This document shows positions 11,253 through 22,421 of a stretch of 64,000 nt of DNA, in pieces. Every line of letters starts with the position of its first letter. Within the stretch, counting starts at the first letter, position 1. The notes under the pieces are model-generated. The model made no database searches, was not told the DNA's origin, and worked only from the letters and a program-made list of their open reading frames with translations. The stretch covers positions 5,800,001 to 5,864,000 of the forward strand of contig NC_091114.1 of NCBI RefSeq assembly GCF_024713975.1, written 5' to 3'. The position numbers and the translations under genes are program-made. This DNA is from Paralichthys olivaceus. Taxonomy: Eukaryota; Chordata; Actinopteri; Pleuronectiformes; Paralichthyidae.

Positions 11253-11998
11253 TAGTGATTGTAACGGTGGATTGTGATGGAGGATCCTGACTATGGATAG
11301 TGGTGATGGATCGTGATCGAAATGATAGATTGTGATCGTTGTGGTGGATTGAGGTGATGGATTTAGATTGTAATTGTCACGGTCAGTCTCTCTTCCCCCC
11401 ACCCTGCATGCCGGCTTTGTGGGACATCAGGAGCCGTCCCTTGATGGGGGGGGTTCTGTCACAGTCAGTCTCACAGTCAGTCTCCCATCCTCCCACTTCT
11501 CAGTACTTTTCTATGGACTCCGCCTCTGCTTCATCTGCCAGCCAAGCCACACCCTCTCATCAAGCCAATACAGGTGCTCCTCATCACCTGCAGTCAGTCC
11601 AGTATATATTCACCAGCTCCTCTCTCAGTCAGTTGCCAGATTGTTCTACGTCTTGATACCAGACTGGCGAGTTTGTTCAACGCCTTCATGCAGGACTTTC
11701 CAGTACTTATCTCCGGACTGTTTTTGTATTGCCTGCCTGCCTGATCTGCTGTGAGCTACGCTACAATAAAGACTGTAACCAACTGTCCAACGCTTGTGTG
11801 CTGCATTTGGGTCCAAACCTTACCCGTTACAGTAATGGTGGATTGTGATGGTGGATCATGATCACGGTGGAGAAACACAAATCAGAGATCGTGGTGGCAG
11901 CTGATCGTGGATCGTAATGGTGGATTGTGGATTGTGATGGTGGATTGTGATGGTGGATTGTGATCATGGATAGTGGTGATGGATCGTGATCGTAATGG
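11253..11998 (+). repeat. Degenerate GGATTGTGATGGT minisatellite, interrupted
   Basis: Imperfect tandem array built from TGGATTGTGATGG and TGGATCGTGATC words at 11253-11374 and 11837-11998. It is split by the LTR fossil at 11375-11831. Homologous arrays lie at 27720-27877, 33950-34063 with 34518-34680, and 46520-46670 with 46973-47075. Array length differs between copies, as expected for slippage. Confidence 0.75.
11375..11831 (+). mobile_element. Ty3/gypsy-like LTR fossil with target duplication
   Basis: Starts TGTCAC and ends GTTACA, flanked on both sides by GTAAT (11370-11374 and 11832-11836), a 5-base target duplication. It contains a short piece of internal sequence ending in a G-rich polypurine tract, followed from about 11457 by an LTR with an AATAAA signal and a terminal block resembling fish gypsy LTRs. 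No gag, pol or env coding is left, so it is a broken remnant. The identical insertion in sister spacers shows it predates the block duplication. The family is inferred from LTR style. Confidence 0.65.
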
Positions 11999-12009
11999 CA
12001 ACTGATCCT

Positions 12010-12112
12010 GGACTATTGTTGAGGGTTAAGGACAGAGGATGCTGCACCTTGTTAAGCTCTATAAGACAAATTGTGATTTGTGAATATGAGCCATACAAAT
12101 CATTTTTTTTGA
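12010..12112 (+). mobile_element. L2-type LINE 3' end
   Basis: Reads GAGGGTTAAGGACAGAGGAT and continues to TGAATATGAGCCATACAAAT, the characteristic 3' untranslated end of fish L2-type LINEs, in plus orientation. No coding part is attached. Copies at 34685-34790 and 47072-47170. It is followed by a poly-C run (12134-12153). Confidence 0.7.
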
Positions 12113-13136
12113 TTGACATGCAAGAGATCTGTAACCCCCCCCCCCCCCCCCCCTTTTTACACACTTATTTTCTTATATCAAGATGAATGAATAGATTGAA
12201 TCCATGAATGAATCCCTGGCAAATCTGTTAAAATATCAAAAAGTCCTGTCTTGCAATGCCGAAGAAAGTGATGAAAAAAATCCTGGATCAGCCACTTTTG
12301 TCCAGACATGCATCAAAATGAATGGTTTATTTCTTGGCCCATGCCCTACGCTTCTCCCAACCAGCTAAGACAAGGGTGAAAACGTAAACTCCTTATCAGA
12401 GGTAACAACTTTAATATAAGTCAGTAACAGCAACAAGCTTTCAGACGTGATATGTAGATGACACACATTCATGGTGTATATATCATAGCCCTCATATTTT
12501 CTCCCTGTCAAAGTTTAACATGACTGGATCAAAATGAAAACAATGAAAACACAAAATGCACAACACAACAACAATGCAATTGCTTCAAACAGTACATGAT
12601 TGCAAATGGCAAATTTGAAAATGTTATTCTATTTGTGTTTTGTTGGTTGTGAAACATCAGTTAGTCTGGACTTAAAAAAATAAGTATGAGGTTGGCTACC
12701 TATCTAACTATTTAAAGAACTAGAAATAGATGGTTGCTTTGGTCCTTCTTGAAACCACACGGACACAAAAACACAGAGCAGAGGCTAATGAACAAAAATA
12801 CATCCGACTCTTGGCAAAGCATACAACAATCTCATCTTGTGACTGCAGACCATACAGGAAGCTGTGAAAAGATTGTTCTATCACAGCATTTTTATTTAAA
12901 GCAACATCTAGAACAAACACAAAGATTACAGATATTTTACCTGTACAGGAGATTGGATGTTGTAGTTACTGAGCTATCAAACTGTAAAAATAACTTAAGG
13001 GCAATTTCTAAGGCAGAAATGATCCAGATCCTTCCTGTCAGTTGGTTACTATCTGCTAGTATTTCATGTTGATGGTTAAAGGGCCAGTTTACTGTCAACA
13101 CTTTGGGCTGTCAGACGACAACAATCCCAATGTGTG
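12113..13136. other. Spacer, diverged NITR flank and unassigned sequence
   Basis: After a poly-C run, 12230-12420 is a diverged relative of the flank at 4010-4190 (same order of words, many differences). The remaining 700 bases match only the sister spacer at 35.1-35.8 kb. A 112-codon plus-strand frame at 12734-13072 has no domain and no supporting splice or start context, so I do not call it a gene. Confidence 0.5.
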
Positions 13137-13772
13137 TAGGAGAACATGTGACTTGAAAACAAAAAGATATCAGCAAAGATGAGGGCAGTGGTTTGTGTAC
13201 TACATCAGAAAATGTGATCATATTTTGTGAGATCTCTTTTTATTTGCTGTGGGCTGTGGGGAACTTGTTCTATTGCTTCATCTGCCCCTTTCAAGTCCCA
13301 CAGACTGGATCATGGCTACCATGTGGTTGATAGAGTAATAAATATGATTTCATGAGTAATGATTTCACATTTTATTTGTGGATATGTGTGAGTTTAACAC
13401 TTTGAATCCCTATTTCATGACACTGCTTGATGAGAGCAACTTCTGGTCATTTCATTACTGTTTACTTGAAATATTCTGCTGGGGTGAAGTGAAGACACTG
13501 CAGAGACTTCCTGTTTGAAAGTGCTCAGACAAAGAGAGCAGAGGGTCTTTAGACTGTCGACCACACAGAGGCTAAATAAAGATCCTCACATGTGAGGTGT
13601 ACGGAATTATTAAATAACGTGGTTAAGTTCAAGAAGTATATTCTGTATTTAGTGGGAGTGGAAAATATGGCAACTGACAACATCAAATTAGTTTGGCTGA
13701 TTTAATATCTTTATTTGTTTTGCATTAAAAAGCTTTACATTCAGAATGTATGGAAGTGAAACATGTTCAGGT

Positions 13773-16301
13773 CTAGATCTTTACACTGGAGTACACACAT
13801 TCAGTCCTGTCACCGTCTGTTTGTCTTCTTGCTCTGCTGAACCTGTGCTCCATTAAAGCAGCGTAATGTAGGTTGTCTGCATCTTGATGAACCTGCTAAT
13901 AAAACATAAAAGTCATTTGCCATATTAGGAGGACATGTGTCTGAACGTAGCTGATGTAGACAAGTGTTGAGAACAGAATTATTAAAGTCTAACTTCACCC
14001 AAAGTCCATGGAAATTTAAAAACTGCTGTTAGAATGCAGCGCTGGGAGGTGGGGCTAAGACACATGTACGACATACGAATTAGTTTGCTAAAGCTAGGTT
14101 ATCTATATCGTCTATGGTCAACAACTCCCGTAGCAGCACACACACTTCTGCAACAGAAATATCGCTGTGTAAATATATATAAAACTTTCATGACGAAGAG
14201 ACGTCCCAAATGGTTTACTCTACGGAAGCATTGGTCCTGCAAGTTCCAAGACGGTTTGAAACACTAGGTGGCGTTATGAGCCATGTTCAACCCTTTAATG
14301 TAGATTGGGAAAAAAAAATTATGTAATAAATGTGATATTGAAACCAGCATTAATGTATTTCATCAAAGATCAGTCATAGGATTTAATTCTTAGTTCATAG
14401 GTCAAAAAATATAAAAAAGTGTGTGGTAGCAATTCAAAGCTACTAAAGTAGTGCAACACTAACACTTACCTCCATATTCAGAGCTGCTGCAGCTGCTTGA
14501 GAGTCTAGTTGTGACAAAAGACAACAACAAAAGTCTTATTCAAGATGCAATGAGCTGATGAACTGGATGTGGGGTGACTCTATTAGATGGATCAAAGGTC
14601 ATGAAGTAAATTGGTCCATCACTTCATTGAGATTGAGTCATGGTGCAGTACTGCATAAACAAACACCAGCACTTTATTACCACTCTCAATCTGTGGCATG
14701 GACAATGTTTTCATGACGGCTATTTTCTTCAATTTACAAATAAGTATATTAAAATCTAAATGCATGATGATGTTATTAAAATCTGTTTTAGAGAACAACT
14801 AGAATGACGTTGTGAAGAGCGCAAACTGGCACCAAGGCCCAACACTCGCTTCTAATTCAATCGAGCTGGACCAACTTGACATCATTCATGTCTATAACTT
14901 GAATTGAAATATTTCTACAACATTTGCGTGATGCAATATCATGAAAGCCAATCAGCACTGGCAGGTCCTGGCACCCGTCAGTGCTAGTGGGTGCTCAAAC
15001 TGGCCACTGATCAGCTTCAGGTAGCACTGGGTTGTGTTTGTTAGTGTGAACGTGGATAAGCACAAATCCTGCGACGTGTGAATGCACCATAAGAGATTTC
15101 CCTTTCTGTCCTTCAATGAATCTAGATGCTCAAGTAACATGTTGCAACACTAACTCATGAAAGTCTTTACTGTTCTTCAGTATCATGCAAACTGAATTCA
15201 CATCAACAAATATAAATGATGAGGATTACCCCACCTGAGCACTGGCAGCAGTTTGTCTTGGACGCTCTTTGTGTTGTGTAAGCCAGAGAAACAACCAGGA
15301 TTGTGGTGAACGCCAAAGCTCCACTCAAGAAATACACCAAGTGAAGATAGTCCACCACCTCTGCAGAGAGCCAGACATCAGGAGACATCACTGAGCTTTC
15401 CACCACTATTTAACAAATGTCACGATCTTTAAAAAAAAATTTTTTTACCTTTAAAGTTCACTTTGGTCCCGTTTCCAAACAGTATGTGTCCACATGCAGC
15501 GACAGCACAGTAGTAGGTCCCAGCATGAGAACGGTTCAGTCTCATTGACAAGTTGTAGACACAGGTGTGTGTCTGTGTGTCAGGTTTCCTCTCACACTGA
15601 TCCTTCCTGTCTCCGTGGGTGTAAATGAGTCCTGACTGAGGTTCTTCAGAGTTCTTGAACCAGTAAACACTGTGTTCTCCACCACAGGTCCCAGTGTGAA
15701 CTGTACAGCTGAGAGTCACAGAGCCTCCTGGCTGGATGTTCTCAGACTGATGCACCAGAGCCTGGATGTTCAACCCTGAACCTTTCACACTGACAGTGAC
15801 GCCCTCCATGAACTCAAACTCAAATAAATTACTCTTTGAACAGTAGTAAGTAGCTGAGTCTGAAAGTTGCACATATGAGATATTTAGGTGACTCACAACA
15901 TCAGTAGATTCCAGAGTGAAGCGTGAATTGTTCTTGAATTCATTTAATAATGAAAACGTTTTCGATAACTTGTAAGTCATTGAAATGATTCGAGGCTTCT
16001 GTCCTGGTGTTTGCTTGAACCAATAAATTGCATTGTCCTCCCCCTCATAGAAACATTTGAAAGTCAAGTTGTCTCCAACATCAACTGATTTAAATCCACT
16101 GTGTTGATGAGACAAGTTAAAATGATGCATCTGAACTGAAGAGAAAAAGGAGAAAAGCAAAATAACAGTTAATTTTATGTGACAGAAATGAAATCGTAAT
16201 CAGCATCAGGACCGACTGAATATTTATAAAACACACAACTCACCCATTTTCCCGAAGAGGAAACATGTCAGGTAGAGAATGAACTGCGGAGATGTCATCA
16301 T
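13773..16301 (-). CDS. nitr: Novel immune-type receptor, class B (gene N4)
   Basis: Exons 16244-16301, 15449-16135, 15235-15360, 14470-14495 and 13773-13892 yield 338 residues. V-domain loops: GEDNAIYWF, KLSKTFSLLNEF and SKSNLFEFEF. The I domain ends FGNGTKVNF, then a class B membrane exon (VYFLSGALAFTTILVVSLAY) and a 26-base linker exon encoding mostly alanines. The tail has ITIM LHYAAL and ECVYSSVKI. The donor after the membrane exon is GTGGGG, weaker than the GTGAGG of genes N9 and N13. The V/I exon, leader and promoter closely match class A, but everything downstream of exon 2 is unrelated to class A. Polyadenylation signal AATAAA at 13710-13715 gives a very short 3' UTR of about 60 bases. 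Confidence 0.88.
13990..14300 (+). repeat. Conserved intronic repeat of class B genes
   Basis: Lies in intron 4 of N4 and recurs in every class B gene (17645, 36675, 53880 and 57960 regions, and the right edge of the window). It contains a plus-strand frame starting MQRWEVGLRHMYDIR with no known domain, and ends with an ACTAGGTGGCG motif typical of dispersed fish repeats. I suspect an old transposon fragment but cannot name it. Confidence 0.4.
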
Positions 16302-17365
16302 GTTGAAATCGTCGTGTTGAATGACAAACAGCCCGACACTTTCTCCTCTCTTCAGAGTAAAGACTTGTGTTGATTGGCCAGCAGGGCAACACTGATCACA
16401 TGATCACTGCTACCTATGATGTGAATCTTTGTTCTTTAAATAGAATCACATGGTGAGAGACATCTGAAGCACTTAGAGTACATTATACTACTACTACTAC
16501 AGGTCTCTACCTCTTCCCTGTTATGCAAGAGATTATGTTTCTTACAATGTTGAAGAAAGTGATGGAAAAATCTTGGATCAGCCCCTTTTGTCCAGATCTG
16601 AACCCAAATGTAACGGGTTATTTCTTGGCCCATGCTCTTTCCCTCTCCCAACCAGCCAACCAGACAAGACAGGGGTGAAAACATAACCTCCTTAGTGGAG
16701 GAAACAGTTTTAAGAGTCACATTGTAGAGTAACTGCTCTTGAAACTTTCAGACATGACATGTACATGACACACATTCATAGTTTATTACGACGTGTGACT
16801 TGAAAACAAAAAGATATCAGCAAAGATGAGGGCAGTGGTTTGTGTACTACATCAGAAAATGTGATCATATTTTGTGAGATCTCTTTTTATTTGCTGTGGG
16901 CTGTGGGGAACTTGTTCTATTGCTTCATCTGCCCCTTTCAAGTCCCACAGACTGGATCATGGCTACCATGTGGTTGATGGAGTAATAAATATGATTCCAT
17001 GAGTAATGATTTCACATTTTATTTGTGGATATGTGTGAGTTTAACACTTTGAATCCCTATTTCATGACACTGCTTGATGAGAGCAACTTCTGGTCATTTC
17101 ATTACTGTTTACTTGAAATATTCTGCTGGGGTGAAGTGAAGACACTGCAGAGACTTCCTGTTTGAAAGTGCTCAGACAAAGAGAGCAGAGGGTCTTTAGA
17201 CTGTCGACCACACAGAGGCTAAATAAAGATCCTCACATGTGAGGTGTACGGAATTATTAAATAACGTGGTTAAGTTCAAGAAGTATATTCTGTATTTAGT
17301 GGGAGTGGAAAATATGGCAACTGACAACATCAAATTAGTTTGGATGATTTAAAATCTTTATTTAT
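16302..17365. other. Flank between class B genes N4 and N5
   Basis: Upstream promoter block of N4 (CCAAT, TGATCA pair, TATA-like, TAC microsatellite) followed by the array-wide flank repeat. Open frames here are short and occur in the same form in all copies; none has a domain. Confidence 0.55.
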
Positions 17366-17419
17366 TTTGCATTAAAAAGCTTTACATTCAGAATGTATGG
17401 AAGTGAAACATGTTCAGCT

Positions 17420-20378
17420 CTAGATCTTTACACTGGAGTACACACATTCAGTCCTGTCACCGTCTCTTTGTCTTCTTGCTCTGCTGAACCTGTGCTCCAT
17501 TAAAGCAGCGTAATGTAGGTTGTCTGCATCTTGATGAACCTGCTAATAAAACATAAAAGTCATTTGCCATATTAGGAGGACATGTGTCTGAACATAGCTG
17601 ATGTAGACAAGAGAACAGAATTATTAAAGTCTAACTTCACCCAAAGTCCATGGAAATTTAAAAACTGCTGTTAGAATGCAGCGCTGGGAGGTGGGGCTAA
17701 GACACATGTACGACATACGAATTAGTTTGCTAAAGCTAAGTTATCTATATCGTCTATGGTCAACAACTCCCGTAGCAGCACACACACTTCTGCAACAGAA
17801 ATATCGCTGTGTAAATATATATAAAACTTTCATGACGAAGAGACGTCCCAAATGGTTTACTCTACGGAAGCATTGGTCCTGCAAGTTCCAAGACGGTTTG
17901 AAACACTAGGTGGCGTTATGAGCCATGTTCAACCCTTTAATGTAGATTGAAAAAAAAACAATGTATGTAATAAATGTGATACTGAAACCAGCATTAATGT
18001 ATTTCATCAAAGATCAGTCATAGGATTTAATTCTTAGTTCATTGGTCAAACAATATCAAAAAGTGTGTGGTAGATATTCAAAGCTACTAAAGTAGTGCAA
18101 CACTAACACTTACCTCCATATTCAGAGCTGCTGCAGCTGCTTGAGAGTCTAGTTGTGACAAAAGACAACAACAAAAGTCTTATTCAAGATGCAATGAGCT
18201 GATGAACTGGATGTGGGGTGACTCTATTAGATGGATCAAAGGTCATGAAGTAAATTGGTCCATCACTTCATTGAGATTGAGTCATGGTGCAGTACTGCAT
18301 AAACAAACACCAGCACTTTATTACCACTCTCAATCTGTGGCATGTGTAACCCATGCTTAGCTGCACTCTGCTGCAGCTGTCTGGTTCAAATAGTTTTTGA
18401 GTCTGCATTGTGTTTAATTAGCACGGACAAGAACTTCATGCTATCGCCATTTTATTGCAATTCAAAAATAAGAACAGTGGATCAGTTATGGCTCAAAACA
18501 CAGTTCAAAACAGCTTTGTCGGTAAAGCATCTTGGAGAAACTCCGAAGGAGTGCCAAAAATGGTAAGATGTCCAAAACTGTTTCAGTGTGTCTCAGCACT
18601 TGCGTTCGATGTCCAAAGCAGCCACCGGAAACTCCTACCCATGCTTGGTTCATCTCTCTTCCATTCATGGGTCTAATTCTCCTTCCGGTAGTGCGTAATG
18701 ACGTAACGTACGGCACTCTGGAGGAGGGCGCCCTTAAACTTTATTCCCCAACCATTAAATAAATAAATTGTGGAAAGTGGAATTATAACCACAGAACCTC
18801 TGTTACACATGGACAATGTTTTTATGACAGTTATTTTCTTCAATGTACAAATTAGGATAATAAAATCTAAATGCATGATGCTGTTATTTAAATCAGTTTT
18901 AGAGAACAACTAGAATTGCACTCTGAAGAGTGCACACTGGCACCACGGACCAACACTCCCCTCAAATTCAATATATACCATGAGTTGAAATATTTCTACA
19001 ACATTTGCGTGATGCGATATCATGAAAGCCAATCAGCACTGGCAGGTCCTGGCACCCGTCAGTGCTAGTGGGTGCTCAAACTGGCCACTGATCAGCTTCA
19101 GGTAGCACTGGGTTGTGTTTGTTAGTGTGAACTTGGATAAGCACAAATCCTGCAACGTGTGAATGCACCATAAGAGATTTCCCTTTCTGTCCTTCAATGA
19201 ATCTAGATGCTCAAGTAACATGTTGCAACACTAACTCATGAATGTCCTTACTGTTCTTCAGTATCATGCAAACTGAATTCACATCAACAAATATAAATAA
19301 TGAGGATTACCCCACCTGAGCACTGGCAGCAGTTTGTCTTGGACGCTCTTTGTGTTGTGTAAGCCAGAGAAACAACCAGGATTGTGGTGAACGCCAAAGC
19401 TCCACTCAAGAAATACACCAAGTGAAGATAGTCCACCACCTCTGCAGAGAGCCAGACATCAGGAGACATTACTGAGCTTTCCACCACTATTTAACAAATG
19501 TAACAATCTTTAAAAAACTCCTTGTTACCTTTAAAGTTCACTTTGGTCCCGTTTCCAAACAGTATGTGTCCACATGCAGCGACAGCACAGTAGTAGGTCC
19601 CAGCATGAGAACGGTTCAGTGTCATTGACAAGTTGTAGACACAGGTGTGTGTCTGTGTGTCAGGTTTCCTCTCACACTGATCGTTCCTGTCTCCGTGGGT
19701 GTAAATGAGACTTGACTGAGGTTCTTCAGAGTTCTTGAACCAGGAAACACTGTGTTCTCCATCACAGGTCCCAGTGTGAACTGTACAGCTGAGAGTCATG
19801 GAGCCTCCTGGCTGGATGTTCTCAGACTGATGCACCAGAGCCTGGATGTTCAACCCTGAACCTTTCACACTGACAGTGACGCCCTCCATAAACTCAAACT
19901 CATATGAACGACTCTTGGAACAGTAGTAAGTAGCTGAGTCTGAAAGTTGCACATCTGAGATTTTTAGGTGACTCACAACATCAGTAGATTCCAGAGTGAA
20001 GCGTGGATTGTTCTTGAATTCATTCAATAACGAAAAATCTTGAGAGAATTTGTAAGTCATTGAGATAATTCGAGGCTTCTGTCCTGGTGTTTGCTTGTAC
20101 CAATAAATCTTATCGTCCCTCTCATAGAAACACTTGAAAGTCAAGTTGTCTCCAACATCAACTGATTTAAATCCTCTGTGTTGATGAGACAAGATAAAAT
20201 GATGCATCTGAACTGAAGAGAAAAAGGAGAAAAGCAAAATAACAGTTAATTTTATGGGACAGAAATGAAATTGTAATCAGCATCAGGACCGATTGAATAT
20301 TTATAAAACACACAACTCACCCATTTCCCCGAAGAGGAAACATGTCAGGTAGAGAATGAACTGCGGAGATGTCATCAT
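17420..20378 (-). CDS. nitr: Novel immune-type receptor, class B (gene N5)
   Basis: Exons 20321-20378, 19529-20212, 19316-19441, 18114-18139 and 17420-17539, 337 residues. The first loop is one codon short (ERDDKIYWYKQ); the other loops are KFSQDFSLLNEF and SKSRSYEFEF. The I domain has SMTLSC, SVSWFKNS and SSLIYTHGDRND, and ends HILFGNGTKVNF. Class B membrane exon, then a tail with LHYAAL and ECVYSSVKI. Intron 3 carries a 463-base LTR fossil (18345-18807) absent from N4, N9 and N14 but present in N13, so N5 and N13 are closest relatives. Its V domain differs from that of N13 by only about one residue, yet the end of its I domain matches neighbour N4, suggesting local conversion. GTGGGG donor after the membrane exon. 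Confidence 0.88.
18345..18807 (-). mobile_element. Solo LTR fossil in intron of N5
   Basis: 463 bases beginning TGTAAC and ending GTTACA, flanked by CATG on both sides (18341-18344 and 18808-18811). The empty site is visible in genes N4, N9 and N14, where CATG occurs once. This is a solo LTR of an unassigned LTR retroelement, with no coding left. Orientation is uncertain. An identical-site copy at 54573-55035 shows that it entered before N5 and N13 were duplicated. Confidence 0.7.
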
Positions 20379-21501
20379 GTTGAAATCGTCGTGTTGAATG
20401 ACAAACAGCCCGACACTTTCTCCTCTCTTCAGAGTAAAGACTTGTGTTGATTGGCCAGCAGGACACCACTGATCACATGATCACTGCTACCTATGATGTG
20501 AATCTTTGTTCTTTAAATAGAATCACATGGTGAGAGACATCTGAAGCACTTAGAGTACATTATACTACTACTACTACAGGTCTCTACCTCTTCCCTGTTA
20601 TGCAAGAGATTATGTGTCTTACAATGTTGAAGAAAGTGATGGAAAAATCTTGGATCAGCCCCTTTTGTCCAGATCTGAACCCAAATGTAACGGGTTATTT
20701 CTTGGCCCATGCTCTATCCCTCTCCCAACCAGCCAACCAGACAAGACAGGGGTGAAAACATAACCTCCTCAGTGGAGGAAACAGTTTTAAGAGTCACATT
20801 GTAGAGTAACTGCTCTTGAAACTTTCAGATGTGACATGTACATGACACACATTCATAGTTTATTACGACGTGTGACTTGAAAACAAAAAGATATCAGCAA
20901 AGATGAGGGCAGTGGTTTGTGTACTACATCAGAAAATGTGATCATATTTTGTGAGATCTCTTTTTATTTGCTGTGGGCTGTGGGGAACTTGTTCTATTGC
21001 TTCATCTGCCCCTTTCAAGTCCCACAGACTGGATCATGGCTACCATGTGGCTGATGGAGTAATAAATATGATTTCATGAGTAATGATTTCACATTTTATT
21101 TGTGGATATGTGTGAGTTTAACACTTTGAATCCCTATTTCATGACACTGCTTGATGAGAGCAACTTCTGGTCATTTCATTACTGTTAACTTGAAATATTC
21201 TGCTGGGGTGAAGTGAAGACACTGCAGAGACTTCCTGTTTGAAAGTGCTCAGACAAAGAGAGCAGAGGGTCTTTAGACTGTCGACCACACAGAGGCTAAA
21301 TAAAGATCCTCACATGTGAGGTGTACGAAATGTTTAAACAACATGTGTTTAAGTTCAAGAAGTATATTCTGTATTTAGTGGGAGTGGAAAATATGGCAAC
21401 TGACAACATCAAATTAGTTTGGCTGATTTAATATCTTTATTTGTTTTGCATTAAAAAGCTTTACATTCAGAATGTATGGAAGTGAAACATGTTCAGCTCT
21501 A
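20379..21501. other. Flank repeat upstream of N5
   Basis: N5 promoter block (CCAAT, TGATCA pair) followed by the array-wide flank, as at 3961-4912. No gene seen. Confidence 0.55.
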
Positions 21502-21611
21502 CTACTTTACACTGGAGTACACACATTCACTCCCGTCACCGTCTGTTTGTCTTCTTGCTCTGCTGAACCTGTGCTCCATTAAAGCAGAGTAATGTAGGTT
21601 GTCTGCATCTT
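21502..21611 (-). pseudogene. Orphan NITR tail exon, second copy
   Basis: Same relic as at 4913-5024: DADNLHYSALMEHRF and ECVYSSVK then stop, without a recognisable acceptor. It sits downstream of class C pseudogene N6. Confidence 0.7.
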
Positions 21612-22421
21612 CATCATCAGCATTATCATCTTCATGGTTCAAGTTTTCAGCACCAATTATTTTTTTCTAATCCTGAAACTTCAGAGGATTTTGTTATTCA
21701 CAATGTCGAGCTACGTCACTTACTGCCCTTTAGTCTCCAACAACCTTTCTACCAAAGATGAGCTTTCCACTTATTCTGTGAAGCTGTCACGATCATTTCC
21801 TTTAGTTTTCTTCTCCTGCTGCTGCTCACGCTACATTAAAGGCTCAGTTCACTCAAATGACTTGTCTTTCCCCTGAGCCTTGTGCAGTTTTTGCTTTAAA
21901 CTATATTGAGGTTTTGAGATCTGCATCTCTGAGATCAGTGCTGCCGCCAACGTCCTCACTTCATAGAGGTGAACGTAGTCTTAAATCACTTTGTCTCATT
22001 AGCAGATAACATGTTTGGTTGGTACACACAATGATAATAAGTCATGCAAACCTAACTAAAGCACTACTAGGGCCCACAAGGAAATGATCAAAAGATGCTT
22101 GCATGTGGTCACCATGTTTCCGACAGATAGGTGTGGTCTGTGAACGGTGAAACTCGGCTTCACAAGAAAGCTCATGCTGCGGCAGGATGCACGTCGTCCA
22201 CTGTTACCTTCATTACTTTGCATGAACAGACACAGTAGAAAAGAGTCATGCACACAATGGAAAACTAGTTTTATTGAGATGATAGCAAACTGAAGCTTTA
22301 CATGTTTCACACGGAGGTAAACATCTTATACACATAACTGTTCTGATGTCAGTAAAGACATAGTTACACCTACACTAATGTGGTGATTAAACACAGAGAC
22401 AAATACAGAAGGTGTCCAGCT
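21612..22421. other. Intergenic stretch, no gene seen
   Basis: Copy of 5025-5850; contains only short frames without domains. Confidence 0.55.

Noticed and set aside
12734-13072. 112-codon plus-strand frame MLWSFLKPHGHKN, also at 35400-35738
   Set aside because: No domain, no splice partners, not conserved beyond the duplicated spacer; most likely chance.
14034-14267. Plus-strand 77-codon frame MQRWEVGLRHM, repeated in all class B introns
   Set aside because: It lies in intron 4, has no known domain, and its conservation matches that of surrounding intron sequence from recent duplication.
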